Source: Marinobacter sediminicola
GTDB lineage: Bacteria > Pseudomonadota > Gammaproteobacteria > Pseudomonadales > Oleiphilaceae
Length of the DNA stretch: 64,000 nucleotides
Reading direction: 5' to 3'
NCBI RefSeq assembly: GCF_031157525.1
Contig: NZ_JAVIXR010000005.1
Coordinates: forward strand, 170,972-234,971
Part shown: positions 56,466 through 64,000 of the stretch, piece after piece
Layout: each line of letters starts with the position of its first letter
Position numbering within the stretch: the first letter of the stretch is position 1
The notes under the pieces: generated by a model
What the model was told of the DNA's origin: nothing
Database searches by the model: none
Seen by the model: the letters and a program-made list of their open reading frames with translations, nothing else
Position numbers and translations under genes: made by a program

Positions 56466-56492
56466 CCGGGATCACCTTCAGAGCGATCCCGG
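56466..56492 (-). terminator. Intra-operon terminator between dctP and dctQ
   Basis: On the minus strand CCGGGATC, an 11-nt loop, GATCCCGG, then TTTTATTGTTT. It lies 20 nt after the dctP stop. Partial read-through would give a high ratio of binding protein to permease, a common design in TRAP operons. Confidence 0.8.
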
Positions 56493-56511
56493 CTCCTTTT
56501 CAGACGCTATC

Positions 56512-57588
56512 TTACTGCACTGTGCCCATAGTGTTCAGGTAGGCGCGTTCAGAAATATCAGTATAAGCGCGGCTCTGTTCCAAATAGTCCTGCTGGGATT
56601 TTACAATTCTGGCTGCCTGCTCGTTGCTTTCAGATGCTTCTTTCAGGAGCTTCTTGTTGGCATCGTACATAGCCTGGAAAATGTCCTGCGGGAACTGTTT
56701 GATTTGCACGTTCGGGTAGTCTTTCTTGATGTTGGCCCAGGCTTCCGCGTTGGCGTGCTGAGAAAGCACCAGCATGTCGTAGGACGCGGTGCGCATGGCG
56801 ACACGCAGGATTTCCTTAAGATCAGCCGGTAGCTTTTCCCAAACTTTCTTGTTGATCAGGAACTGCAGCTCGGTGGAGGGCTCGTGCCAGCCGGTGTAGT
56901 AGTAATCGGCAATCTGCTGGAAGCCAAGGCGCAAATCCAGGGCTGGGCCTACCCACTCAACCGCATCAATGGTGTTACGCTCAAGCGCGGTGTACAGCTC
57001 GCCCGGTGCAATGTTGGTGGGGTTCACGCCCACTTCCGCGAAGACTTCACCGGCGAAGCCCGGGATGCGCATTTTCAGACCTTTCAGGTCATCCAGTGAT
57101 TTGATTTCCTCGCGAAACCAGCCGCCCATTTGAACGCCAGTGTTACCGCCGGGGAAGGAGAGCATGTTGTGAGGGCTGTACACTTCCTGCATAAGCTCCA
57201 TGCCACCGCCATGATAAAACCAGGCATACTGTTCCATGGCATTCATGCCAAAGGGCATGCTGGTGAAGAACAGAGTTTCGGGAACCTTGCCTTTCCAGTA
57301 ATAAGAGGCGGAGTGACCCATGTCGTACTGGCCAGCCTTCACCATATCAAATACGCCCAGAGGCGCTTTATGTTTGTTGGCAGAATCTATGCGAATCTTC
57401 AGGCGGCCGTTAGACATGGCCTCAACGGACTTGGCGAAGTTCTTGGTGGTGTCGCCAAAAATCGGGAAGTTAGGGCCCCAGGTTTCTGCCATTTTCAGGG
57501 TGAAAGTGTCTTGTGCAAATGCTTGTGCTGAGGTGAGCGTAGCAGCTACGGCGAGTACGGCTGCCGATAGAACAGAACGAATTTTCAT
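56512..57588 (-). CDS. dctP: TRAP transporter substrate-binding protein (DctP, TakP-like)
   Basis: Periplasmic binding protein of 358 residues. The signal peptide MKIRSVLSAAVLAVAATLTSAQAFAQ is followed by the mature TFTLKMAETWGPNFPIFGDTTKNFAKSVE. Ligand-site landmarks are GGNTGVQMGGWFREEIKSLDDLKGLKMRIPGFAGEVF, which contains the conserved Arg, and TIDAVEWVGPALDLRLGFQQIADYYYTGWHEP, a pattern I associate with TakP-type proteins that bind 2-oxo acids or lactate with a cation. The ligand is inferred. It heads the dctPQM operon. Confidence 0.92.
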   Translation of the reverse strand: MKIRSVLSAAVLAVAATLTSAQAFAQDTFTLKMAETWGPNFPIFGDTTKNFAKSVEAMSNGRLKIRIDSANKHKAPLGVFDMVKAGQYDMGHSASYYWKGKVPETLFFTSMPFGMNAMEQYAWFYHGGGMELMQEVYSPHNMLSFPGGNTGVQMGGWFREEIKSLDDLKGLKMRIPGFAGEVFAEVGVNPTNIAPGELYTALERNTIDAVEWVGPALDLRLGFQQIADYYYTGWHEPSTELQFLINKKVWEKLPADLKEILRVAMRTASYDMLVLSQHANAEAWANIKKDYPNVQIKQFPQDIFQAMYDANKKLLKEASESNEQAARIVKSQQDYLEQSRAYTDISERAYLNTMGTVQ

Positions 57589-57728
57589 TGCTCTTGTGTC
57601 CTTTTGTCATTGTTATGGATCGAGCCGGACCTTCTTTGGAGAGGTCTTTCAACTAGTTTACATTATCAAGTAACTCACCACAGTAAAATGAAAAACAAAC
57701 CCGGTACGACATAGGTCGTAGGGCGGCT

Positions 57729-58187
57729 TCAAAGGTCGGCCATTCGCCCGATCTGGCTGGAAAGCTGCATGGCTTCGTGTTGCTCAAGGGCGAGTAAGTC
57801 CTCAAGTAGTGTTTTTGCGCCTTCGATTTCCGCCTTGCCAATGAGTGTTTTGTACAGCTCCATAACCTCATCGTGGAAGGCAAAGACTTCTCTGGCTATG
57901 TCATCAAAGCTCATGGTGGTGAGCCGAGGGTCGCAGGCCGCTCCAGGGGTAAACGGTGTGTGCTTCTGATAATCATAAAGGCGCGTTTGCATCACGTTGG
58001 GGTCGGCCTGCTTTTCGAATTCTACAACCGCATTTGCCAACCGGGTTTCATGGCTGGCAACGTAATCCATCAGCGCACTTGCGCGCTCATTGCTGTGCTT
58101 TTCCGCTGCATCATGCAGGCACTTTGCCAAGTGGGAGTGCAGTTGGCGAGTCCAGTCAATCAGGTCTTCAAAGGTTTTTATTTCCAT
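57729..58187 (-). CDS. Predicted four-helix ferritin-like protein
   Basis: Soluble 152-residue protein with four long amphipathic helices and no signal. His/Glu clusters such as HSHLAKCLHDAAEKH, ASHETRLANAVVEFE, FAFHDEVMELYKTL and LEQHEAMQLSSQ suggest a helical bundle, possibly diiron or hemerythrin-like. The exact family is not recognised. The gene is alone, between dctP and the acyltransferase, with no operon partners. Confidence 0.65.
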   Translation of the reverse strand: MEIKTFEDLIDWTRQLHSHLAKCLHDAAEKHSNERASALMDYVASHETRLANAVVEFEKQADPNVMQTRLYDYQKHTPFTPGAACDPRLTTMSFDDIAREVFAFHDEVMELYKTLIGKAEIEGAKTLLEDLLALEQHEAMQLSSQIGRMADL

Positions 58188-58239
58188 GGTCGAACTCCGT
58201 TAATCGGGGGTTTGTTCAAGCCAGTGATCACAGATTAGC

Positions 58240-59301
58240 CTATTCGGCTACTTTTGCTGCGGTGCCGATTGTCCGCGCTGTGCTATTGCGGTTGCGCCAG
58301 CTTCTGAACCGACGCTGCGCGGGTTTCTCAACGGTGTAATGAATCAGTGAGGCGAGCGCGATTGCTGTGCAGAGCGCAAGAGCTACGCCCAACCATCCCG
58401 GCAGGCCTGCGCTGTAGCTCCAGCTAATCACCCCATATCCAATGTTCTGGTGCACCAGATACAGGCTGTACGAGAGACCGCCCAGCCACAGTAAAGGCCG
58501 GTTGGCCAGCCAGTTCAGTTGCCCGGCAACGGCCATAGCAAACACCGCGAAGCAGCCCACAACAAACAGACTGTAAGGCATTTTGTAGGCAAGTAGCCCG
58601 TGGCAAACCGCCAGTGCCAGCAATACGGCATCCCCCACCACCGGGCGGCCGTATCGGTATAGGCGGTAAATCAGCATGCCCCCGATAAACAGTGGGGCAT
58701 ATTTCACAAACATCAGGTCTTTGACCAGGAACTCCACACTCTCGGGTATCTGTTTCCACCAGATCACGCCCACGTAGCTCACCAGCATCCACACCCAGAA
58801 GGCCAGGCGCAGCCGTGACCAGTCTCGCAAGGTATAAAACAACAACGCCATCCAGCTGTAGAACGTCACCTCTATTACAAGGCTCCAGTAAGCGCCGTCC
58901 ACATGCTCAGCGCCAAAATATTCATGGAGTAAGGTTGCGTTGAGCAAGGCCGTTTCAAAACTGACCGCGCGGCTTTCGGGGCCCAGAAAATGCACAGATG
59001 TGAACGTAAGAATAATGCCGGCCCACAGTGCTGGCAGCAGCCGCACCGCCCTAGCCAAACCAAACCAGGCGGCATTACGGGTGCGCTCAAGGGTCATGAA
59101 GATAACGAAACCGCTGAGAATGAAAAACAGATGCACGCCGTAACGGCCAAAGAGCAGTGTGTCTGTCAGCAGCTGTGGCAACTCGAAGGAATGGCCAAAG
59201 AGTTTGTCGTAATAGGGCAGATAATGAAAAAGCACCACCCCCAGAGCTGCGAGGCCGCGCAATGCATCAAGACTGCCCAGCCTTGCCTGAGATGGGTTCA
59301 T
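58240..59301 (-). CDS. Acyltransferase 3 family membrane protein
   Basis: Integral membrane O-acyltransferase of 353 residues, about ten helices. The start SLDALRGLAALGVVLFHYLPYYDKL with the conserved His in LFHY, and the YGVHLFFILSGFVIFMTLERTRN motif, are standard for the OafA/NodX group. It would transfer an acyl group to a surface sugar or lipid, but no polysaccharide genes flank it. The C-terminus is basic (RRFRSWRNRNS). Confidence 0.9.
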   Translation of the reverse strand: MNPSQARLGSLDALRGLAALGVVLFHYLPYYDKLFGHSFELPQLLTDTLLFGRYGVHLFFILSGFVIFMTLERTRNAAWFGLARAVRLLPALWAGIILTFTSVHFLGPESRAVSFETALLNATLLHEYFGAEHVDGAYWSLVIEVTFYSWMALLFYTLRDWSRLRLAFWVWMLVSYVGVIWWKQIPESVEFLVKDLMFVKYAPLFIGGMLIYRLYRYGRPVVGDAVLLALAVCHGLLAYKMPYSLFVVGCFAVFAMAVAGQLNWLANRPLLWLGGLSYSLYLVHQNIGYGVISWSYSAGLPGWLGVALALCTAIALASLIHYTVEKPAQRRFRSWRNRNSTARTIGTAAKVAE

Positions 59302-59428
59302 AGCCGGTTCCGTCGGGATTTCGCTTTATAGTAGCTTGCTTTTGCGCCCGACAATACGGATGAGATATACCATTCGCTTGCGGTAGGTATACCATGTGTT
59401 AACACACCGAGCTGATAGGGAGAGCGCC

Positions 59429-60496
59429 ATGGGTACAACACTTGGCATTATCGAAGGCTTTTACGGGCCAGTATGGAACTGGCAGGAGCGACAGCAGCTG
59501 GTTCGCGCGCTGGCGCCCCATGGATACGGCTTTTATCTGTATGCACCCAAGGCCGACGCCTTTCTGCGCCGCCGCTGGCAAGAGCCTCACCCGCCGGAAA
59601 TGGTTTCAGAATTAGCGGAGTTTGGCCGGTTTTGCCGTAAGCAAGGCCTGCGATTTGGTATTGGCCTGAGCCCCTTTGAAATCTTCAATAACTTTGAAGA
59701 TGCCGCCCGTAGCGCGCTGGCCACAAAACTCGAACAGCTTGATCGTATCGGGATTGATGAGCTGGCCATACTGTTTGATGACATGCGCGCCGACACTCCG
59801 GGGCTTGCTGAAACTCAAGTAGAAATCATGCACTGGATTCGGGAGCGCACTCAGGCTCGGGTTCTCTCAATATGCCCCAGTTACTATTCGGATGATCCGG
59901 TGCTGGACCGTGTGTTTGGAGAGCGCCCACCGGGTTATTTGGAAACCCTTGGCCGCCTGCTGGATCATGACATCCAGGTTTTCTGGACCGGAGAGGAGGT
60001 CTGTTCCCGAGAGATTTCTCCGGGGCACCTCAAACGGGTGAATGAGCAGCTTGGGCGCAAACCTGTGCTCTGGGACAACTACCCGGTGAACGATGGCGAC
60101 CGCATGTCGCAGCACCTCCACCTGCGAGGGTTTACAGGCCGGCCGGCGGCTAACGGGGCTTATATTTCTGGCCATGGCATCAACCCGGCGCTTCAGCCTA
60201 CGTTAACCAGGATACCTGCCATAACTCTGGCGGAATCCTATCGCCAGGGTTCTGAATACCAGTACGGACATGCGTTTTTCAATGCTGCCAAGGAAGTGCT
60301 GGGAAGGGAGTTGGCAGAGCAGCTTCACAGTGATTTGCTGGTACTTCAGGACGCAGGGCTTGGGCGAATCAGCGAGGAAAAGCGGCAAAGCTTAATGCGC
60401 ACATACGATGCCTATGATCACCCGGCAGCCACTGAAATTCTGCGGTGGCTAGTGGGTGAGTACAAGGTGACGGATGAGATGGTTCAGACACAGTGA
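59429..60496 (+). CDS. GH84-like beta-N-acetylglucosaminidase domain protein
   Basis: A 355-residue enzyme of the GH84 (O-GlcNAcase/hyaluronidase) type. GIIEGFYGPVWNWQERQQLVRALAPHGYGFYLYAPKAD opens the TIM barrel. The catalytic acid pair is probably the double aspartate in LAILFDDMRAD. ARVLSICPSYYSDDPVLDRVFGERPPGYLETLG and IQVFWTGEEVCSREIS follow the family order, and VLWDNYPVNDGDR is also typical. It has no signal peptide, so it seems cytoplasmic, unlike many GH84 enzymes. The start ATG 59429 has AGGGAG before it. Substrate is unknown; a recycled cell-wall or chitin-derived sugar is one option. Confidence 0.88.
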   Translation: MGTTLGIIEGFYGPVWNWQERQQLVRALAPHGYGFYLYAPKADAFLRRRWQEPHPPEMVSELAEFGRFCRKQGLRFGIGLSPFEIFNNFEDAARSALATKLEQLDRIGIDELAILFDDMRADTPGLAETQVEIMHWIRERTQARVLSICPSYYSDDPVLDRVFGERPPGYLETLGRLLDHDIQVFWTGEEVCSREISPGHLKRVNEQLGRKPVLWDNYPVNDGDRMSQHLHLRGFTGRPAANGAYISGHGINPALQPTLTRIPAITLAESYRQGSEYQYGHAFFNAAKEVLGRELAEQLHSDLLVLQDAGLGRISEEKRQSLMRTYDAYDHPAATEILRWLVGEYKVTDEMVQTQ

Positions 60497-60649
60497 GGTG
60501 CGTTTCACGAGCCCGATACTAACCGCCACGCAGACTCTTTGTTTTGCTGGCCACTTCCACATTAACTAAGGTTCAGGTGGTACCATTGCGCCCTGCTTTT
60601 TCAAAAAACGCAAAGGAGTGCTCTGAGTTAATCAGTGCTTGCGGTCGTT

Positions 60650-61456
60650 ATGAAGTACCTTGTTGTACTGTTGTTACTGGTCACCATGCCATTGGCCAGA
60701 GCAGAAGTCTCACCGGATGACGTAAAAAAGCTCGTAGAAGCCAGTCGACTTGACCTGCAAGTATTATCTTTCCGCCTGAGCGTTTCTGAGGCCAACAACC
60801 GGACTGCCCGGGGAGCGCCCACCGAAAAGCTTGCACGGATTCTCCGCGACTTCGCCGGTAAGCTCGATATCCAGGCGATTTATAGCTATTCGGTGCAGGA
60901 GTTCACCAAATCCCTGGAACAAAAGCATCTGGCGGGCCTAATGGAATGCTTCACCAGTGATGCCATGAAAAAATACCAATTCGCTCAATACCAGCGACTG
61001 ACCAAGCAGGGCGCACAGGCCTTTCGCGATAAACTGGTGCCCCTCGACCTGGGCATTACCGAGCCAGACCCTGATCGAATGGAAAAAATGAAACCTCTGC
61101 AGAGCCAATATCGCAATCCGGAAATCTGGCTGAAGGCCACAAAGCAGATGTTCTGGCTGATGAATCTGGACATGAAGGAAAAGTACCCGATGTTAGGGCG
61201 AACCCGGGAAATGATGGACTCATACTATAATGAGGCCGAGTTCGAAGAGATGTCCCGTGAAACGACAAAATATAGCCAATTAGTCAGTTACGTTATGCTG
61301 GAACAACTGAGTGATGCAGAACTGGCTGAACTCAAGGAGTGCCATTCAACACCGGAAATGAGGATGTTCGATGAGAGCACAATCCGGGGGCTCTATAAAT
61401 ACCTTGTAGACGCAGAGGCATCTTGGGTTACTTTGGCCGCGAGGGGTGAGCGTTAG
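60650..61456 (+). CDS. Secreted helical protein of unknown function
   Basis: An exported protein of 268 residues. The signal peptide (MKYLVVLLLLVTMPLARAE) ends at RAE. The mature part is mostly charged helix, with repeated EK/K-rich segments such as HLAGLMECFTSDAMKKYQFAQYQRLTKQGAQAFRDKL. The pattern recalls DUF2059-like periplasmic proteins but is not certain. ATG 60650 is preferred over the GTG at 60635. Its TAG stop lies at the border of the cassette array. Confidence 0.7.
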   Translation: MKYLVVLLLLVTMPLARAEVSPDDVKKLVEASRLDLQVLSFRLSVSEANNRTARGAPTEKLARILRDFAGKLDIQAIYSYSVQEFTKSLEQKHLAGLMECFTSDAMKKYQFAQYQRLTKQGAQAFRDKLVPLDLGITEPDPDRMEKMKPLQSQYRNPEIWLKATKQMFWLMNLDMKEKYPMLGRTREMMDSYYNEAEFEEMSRETTKYSQLVSYVMLEQLSDAELAELKECHSTPEMRMFDESTIRGLYKYLVDAEASWVTLAARGER

Positions 61457-61534
61457 CGCTGAGCTTGGCGGCGCCACGTCAGTGGCGTCCGGTGGAGGCC
61501 GCAGGCCGGAACGAACTTGATTGACTGGTTAAAT
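61452..61534 (-). other. attC site 1 (array edge, partly degenerate)
   Basis: Bounded on the minus strand by ATTTAAC and GCTAACG. The latter deviates from GTT at one base, so this terminal site may be decayed. Inner arms include CTGAGCTTGGC and the GGAGGCCGCAGGCC stem. Confidence 0.6.
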
Positions 61535-61930
61535 GTCGTCACGCCATTCTCGGTGTTTGCGCACACCCTCGTACTCAAGCCATGGAGCGCCATGTGAAAC
61601 CCAAATATGAGCCTCTGGCCTCAATTCAGGATCAATGTCCAAAGTAGCTACCCGAACGATTACATGTGGCTGCGCCGGCCTCTCTGCCACCAACTGAGAC
61701 CCACAGCATTTGCAAAAATGACGCAATTTCCCTGGCGAGGACTCGAACGTTGAAATGGAACTTGTACCCTTCAGCCAGCGGAAATTCTCGCGCTTTACGC
61801 CAGCCGTAGAGGCAAATGGAGCAGCGTGGGCTTTACGACAAGTTTGGCAGTGGCAATGCACAATGGGCATATCCACAGAGTCTATTTCGTAACTTATCTC
61901 ACCGCACAAACAGCTTCCCTTCAGCCCCAT
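61529..61930 (-). CDS. GFA (glutathione-dependent formaldehyde-activating)-family protein in cassette 1
   Basis: Small zinc protein of 133 residues in the GFA/CENP-V fold. Cysteine motifs are KGSCLCGEISYE, VHCHCQTCRKAHAAPF and HFCKCCGSQL, matching the family zinc sites. True glutathione activity is not implied. The start ATG 61930 has AAGGAGAT 6 nt upstream. The gene lies 78 nt from the next cassette gene and its TAA stop is inside attC site 1, as in mobile cassettes. Confidence 0.9.
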   Translation of the reverse strand: MGLKGSCLCGEISYEIDSVDMPIVHCHCQTCRKAHAAPFASTAGVKRENFRWLKGTSSISTFESSPGKLRHFCKCCGSQLVAERPAQPHVIVRVATLDIDPELRPEAHIWVSHGAPWLEYEGVRKHREWRDDI

Positions 61931-61953
61931 GAGGGGATCTCCTTCTGTACATT

Positions 61954-62013
61954 TATTAACGCCAGAGCGCACCGGCGCACTTTAGTGCGTCCGGGTGCCG
62001 CGAATTGTTATTC
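61954..62013 (-). other. attC site 2
   Basis: A 60-nt palindrome. Minus-strand ends are GAATAAC and GTTAATA. GCGCACCGGCGCAC and GTGCGTCCGGGTGC pair around TTTA. The cut is expected between 61959 and 61960 (GGCG-TTAATA). It is the shortest of the set. Confidence 0.75.
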
Positions 62014-62559
62014 ATTCCCGGCAGACTCGACGCTATGATGCCAGAGAACTTTGCCAGATTTAGACACAGCTACACTCTCAATCATGCCTCCATCTTGGAA
62101 GCTAAAAACCATGTCTTCGAATCCTTGGAGGCTCGGATTGTCTGTTGGGATCTTATTGGCGCCCAAGAACATCAATTCAGAAGCCTCGCATTCCTCATCC
62201 AATCTGGATAATGCCTCTAGAAAGAGGTACTCATCGGGTAGCATCACTGGTTTTTTAATAGAGAGCCATTCAAGCAATCGTTTGAACTCATTGAAGATCC
62301 TGTCCCATTCTTCCAGTGTTTCTCTGACTTTCTTATGAGCTGCGGGAATGGCAAAAAATAGGCCGGTTGCACCAGACAGAATCGTCACGGAGACAACGAG
62401 CCAGTCTGCTCCTTTGCCGATGTTCTTGGTGCCTACCTCAGCAGGAACATAGCCCCCCGGATAGCTTTCAAATTTCTGAAGAAGGCTCTCAACTTCCTCC
62501 TTCTCTCGCTCAACTTTGTGCTGCGATGGGTCACCAAAAGGATTAATTATAATTTCCAT
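62008..62559 (-). CDS. Unknown cassette protein with one membrane helix
   Basis: Protein of 183 residues, not recognised. It has a charged N-terminal part (QHKVEREKEEVESLLQKFESYP), one hydrophobic helix at residues about 54-75 (LVVSVTILSGATGLFFAIPAA), and then amphipathic EEWDRIFNEFKRLLEWL. The C-terminal half, with DEYLFLEALSRLDEECEASELMFLG, looks soluble. AGGAG lies 13 nt before ATG 62559, longer than usual. Such small membrane-tethered proteins are common in integron cassettes and some serve in phage defence, but nothing here shows it. Confidence 0.7.
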   Translation of the reverse strand: MEIIINPFGDPSQHKVEREKEEVESLLQKFESYPGGYVPAEVGTKNIGKGADWLVVSVTILSGATGLFFAIPAAHKKVRETLEEWDRIFNEFKRLLEWLSIKKPVMLPDEYLFLEALSRLDEECEASELMFLGANKIPTDNPSLQGFEDMVFSFQDGGMIESVAVSKSGKVLWHHSVESAGNE

Positions 62560-62580
62560 TAGTCGACCGTTACTCCTTTT

Positions 62581-62670
62581 GCATAACGCTTAGGTAACCG
62601 GCACCGGAGCGCCAGCGAAGGGAACCAAAAGCAGTAAGCTTTTGGTGTCCGGTTGACCGTCTGGTTATGC
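62581..62670 (-). other. attC site 3
   Basis: A 90-nt site with perfect ends GCATAAC (62581-62587) and GTTATGC (62664-62670). Stems GGTAACCGGCACC and GGTGTCCGGTTGACC pair internally. The minus strand reads CTAAGCG-TTATGC at the cut. Confidence 0.85.
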
Positions 62671-63165
62671 ATGTTTCGGCCACATGCCATCCATCATCAC
62701 AGGATAAGTGACTGGCTTGTAGTGGGTAAATTCAATGTCTCTAACATGGGTGAAGTCTGTCCAGAGCTGCCGAGCGCCTTTCATCCAGCTCGACGGCTTA
62801 ACCCGTTTTTCTATTTTTTCGACTTCTTGGGGAGTAGCTTCACGAATCGGCCCAACTTTGCCGTATAACCTCACTCCAGGTGGGGTAACGAAGCGACCTT
62901 TTAGTAGAGAGCGCAGCCAAAAAAAGCGGCCTGCGTTTACCGCCATGATGCATACGTGAGGGTTTTGATCAATATTGCTACCCAAAGCTTGGGCATAGTG
63001 ATCAAAGAAATACCCTCGCTGATCATCACCTAAAAATACTGTGCCCACAGGCGTTATGTGAGGTGTTCCGTCCGGATTCACGGTTGCGATTGAACAATAG
63101 AGAGTCGAGGCTTGCCCCTGCTCCAGTACCGCCTTAACTTTTCCCCAATCATCCTTGATACTCAT
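62665..63165 (-). CDS. Pyridoxamine 5'-phosphate oxidase-like FMN-binding protein in cassette 3
   Basis: Split-barrel flavoprotein of 166 residues. STLYCSIATVNPDGTPHITPVGTVFLGDDQRGYFFDHYAQALGSNI is the PNPOx-like core and NPHVCIMAVNAGRFFWLRSLL the second half. ATG 63165 has GGGAG 7 nt before it. The stop TAA at 62665 is part of attC site 3. Substrate unknown; F420- or FMN-linked reductase activity is possible. Confidence 0.88.
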   Translation of the reverse strand: MSIKDDWGKVKAVLEQGQASTLYCSIATVNPDGTPHITPVGTVFLGDDQRGYFFDHYAQALGSNIDQNPHVCIMAVNAGRFFWLRSLLKGRFVTPPGVRLYGKVGPIREATPQEVEKIEKRVKPSSWMKGARQLWTDFTHVRDIEFTHYKPVTYPVMMDGMWPKHA

Positions 63166-63180
63166 AGTTTCTCCCTTAAT

Positions 63181-63264
63181 GCATAACGCTTGCAGCATGC
63201 GCGCCCACGCAATGAAGCCGAAGGCGCAATGTAGTGGGCGTCGCCGTGCCTGCACTGGTTATGT
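63181..63264 (-). other. attC site 4
   Basis: An 84-nt site with ends GCATAAC (63181-63187) and GTTATGT (63258-63264). Internal arms are GCAGCATGCGCGCCCAC and GTGGGCGTCGCCGTGCCTGC. The GCG-TTATGC cut is between 63186 and 63187. Sequence is close to attC site 5. Confidence 0.88.
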
Positions 63265-63267
63265 GCT

Positions 63268-63750
63268 TTAACCATTGAAACTGAACACCACCAGTTTCTT
63301 GTCGGGTATCACCATCAGGACGGCCTCATCCATGAACGAATAGTACGAACCACCGGTTCGTCCGCTCTCTACTATGTCGTCATACAAAGAGTCACCAATA
63401 CTCCCGCCGCAAAGCAGTTCATATGACCAATTTTCCGACCTGGCCCAGTCACCCCTAGGAGTTTCCATCCACTCCCCATACGTATAGTACCGGTCAGAAT
63501 GACCTCGAGCCTGCCCTGATTCCTCAAAAAACTTAAGACCTTGTTCTTGGATGGATTCTGCTGTTTTACCGCCCAATTTGTAGACGGCAGTACCACAACC
63601 TTCCCTGAGCCCGGAATCCGAGGTAATAGAAATGCGGTAACTGAGACCAATATTCTCGGGAATAGCTTGTCTATACCAGTAATCCTCGAATAGATACCAC
63701 GCCCCGATTAGGGCAACGACAATTAGTCCGACAACCTTTAAAGCCTTCAT
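63268..63750 (-). CDS. Signal-anchored cassette protein of unknown function
   Basis: Protein of 160 residues, not recognised. An N-terminal hydrophobic helix (LKVVGLIVVALIGAWYLF) anchors it to the membrane or acts as a signal. The rest contains a cysteine pair (REGCGTAVYKL and ELLCGGSIGD), consistent with one periplasmic disulfide, and ends in strands EAVLMVIPDKKLVVFSFNG. ATG 63750 is chosen as start. The stop TAA directly adjoins attC site 4. Confidence 0.75.
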   Translation of the reverse strand: MKALKVVGLIVVALIGAWYLFEDYWYRQAIPENIGLSYRISITSDSGLREGCGTAVYKLGGKTAESIQEQGLKFFEESGQARGHSDRYYTYGEWMETPRGDWARSENWSYELLCGGSIGDSLYDDIVESGRTGGSYYSFMDEAVLMVIPDKKLVVFSFNG

Positions 63751-63771
63751 GATTTCGCGAGCTTTCCTTGC

Positions 63772-63855
63772 ACATAACGCCGCCAGCATGCGCCGCTACG
63801 GAATGGAGGCGAAGCTGCAATGTAGTAGGCGTCGCCGTGACTGGCCTGGTTATGT
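63772..63855 (-). other. attC site 5
   Basis: An 84-nt site with ends ACATAAC (63772-63778) and GTTATGT (63849-63855). It shares GCCAGCATGCGC and TAGGCGTCGCCGTGACTGGC arms with site 4, so the two are recent relatives. The cut is between 63777 and 63778. Confidence 0.85.
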
Positions 63856-64000
63856 GTGGCCAGGCACCTCTTCTAAGTTCCGAATCAAGTCTTGCCTTAC
63901 CAGCTTTGTGCTGCCGTCAGATCTCTCAACACGATATGACTTCGGCGTTTCTTTGATACATTTAACACCGTTTTCATACTCAATCTCATAGCGACCAGTT
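63850..64000 (-). CDS. Partial cassette protein (5' end outside window)
   Basis: A minus-strand frame open at the window edge, 49 codons to a TAA at 63850-63852 that lies in attC site 5. The visible product is basic and hydrophilic, with GRYEIEYENGVKCIKE, YRVERSDGSTKLVRQD and LIRNLEEVPGHT. No family is recognised. The stop position inside the attC supports it as a real cassette gene. Confidence 0.55.
   Translation of the reverse strand, partial: TGRYEIEYENGVKCIKETPKSYRVERSDGSTKLVRQDLIRNLEEVPGHT

Larger units (their letters stand above)
61450..64000 (-). mobile_element. Integron-type gene cassette array (no integrase in window)
   Basis: Five attC-like palindromes separate five small genes, all on the minus strand. 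Cassette borders computed from the GCG-TTA cut positions are 61457-61959, 61960-62586, 62587-63186, 63187-63777 and 63778 onward, each about 500-630 bp. In each complete cassette the gene stop TAA overlaps the outer repeat of its own attC. Expression reads from right to left, so an attI and integrase, if present, lie to the right of the window. The chromosomal edge is at the end of the 60650 gene. Confidence 0.85.

Overview
The window looks like a chromosomal segment of a marine gammaproteobacterium, most probably Marinobacter or a close relative. The reasons are the gammaproteobacterial gene orders amgK-murU/lptD-surA-pdxA-rsmA-apaH and trpE/trpG-trpD-trpC, a complete petrobactin-type siderophore cluster (petrobactin is the known siderophore of Marinobacter hydrocarbonoclasticus), and many short overlaps between co-directional genes. 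No rRNA, tRNA or CRISPR array was seen.

Layout. 1-11.6 kb: siderophore region. A plus-strand uptake operon (TonB-dependent receptor cut by the window start, periplasmic binding protein, FecCD-type permease, ATPase, DUF2218 protein) converges on a minus-strand operon with the gene order asbA-asbB-asbC-asbD-asbE-asbF. A MATE transporter follows trpC and ends just before the asb promoter. 13.0-23.4 kb: tryptophan genes trpC, trpD, trpG, then 4.8 kb of other DNA, then trpE, gph and rpe. The inserted segment carries a three-gene unit (HNH protein, unknown protein, nucleotidyltransferase) ending in a recognisable integron attC site, an ankyrin lipoprotein, and a DEDDh exonuclease/GIY-YIG fusion. 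23.4-41.8 kb: housekeeping DNA, covering cell-wall recycling (amgK, murU), outer-membrane assembly (lptD, surA), pdxA, rsmA, apaH, thiS, thiG, slmA, an aminotransferase, a PstS-OmpA hybrid and a PAS-GGDEF-EAL protein. 41.9-61.5 kb: an RND efflux pair, a DAHP synthase behind an aromatic-rich leader peptide and attenuator, a LysE-type exporter, an Lpd-like flavoprotein, Dps, a cyclopropane-synthase-like methyltransferase with an FAD reductase, a TRAP transporter, an acyltransferase and a GH84-type glycosidase. 61.45-64.0 kb: an integron-type cassette array with five attC sites and five small minus-strand genes. It runs out of the window and shows no integrase here.

How the parts connect. The petrobactin enzymes draw 3-dehydroshikimate from the same shikimate pathway that feeds the trp genes and is primed by the DAHP synthase in this window. 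The DAHP synthase leader encodes a run of ten residues of which eight are Phe, Trp or Tyr, followed by mutually exclusive hairpins, which is the signature of translation-coupled attenuation. The asb promoter carries a Fur-box-like sequence in its spacer and a hairpin that includes the asbA ribosome binding site.

The least described material is the HNH/unknown/nucleotidyltransferase cassette between trpG and trpE and the five-cassette array at the right edge. The same attC architecture occurs in both places, 44 kb apart, so cassette mobilisation has probably acted at two loci of this chromosome.
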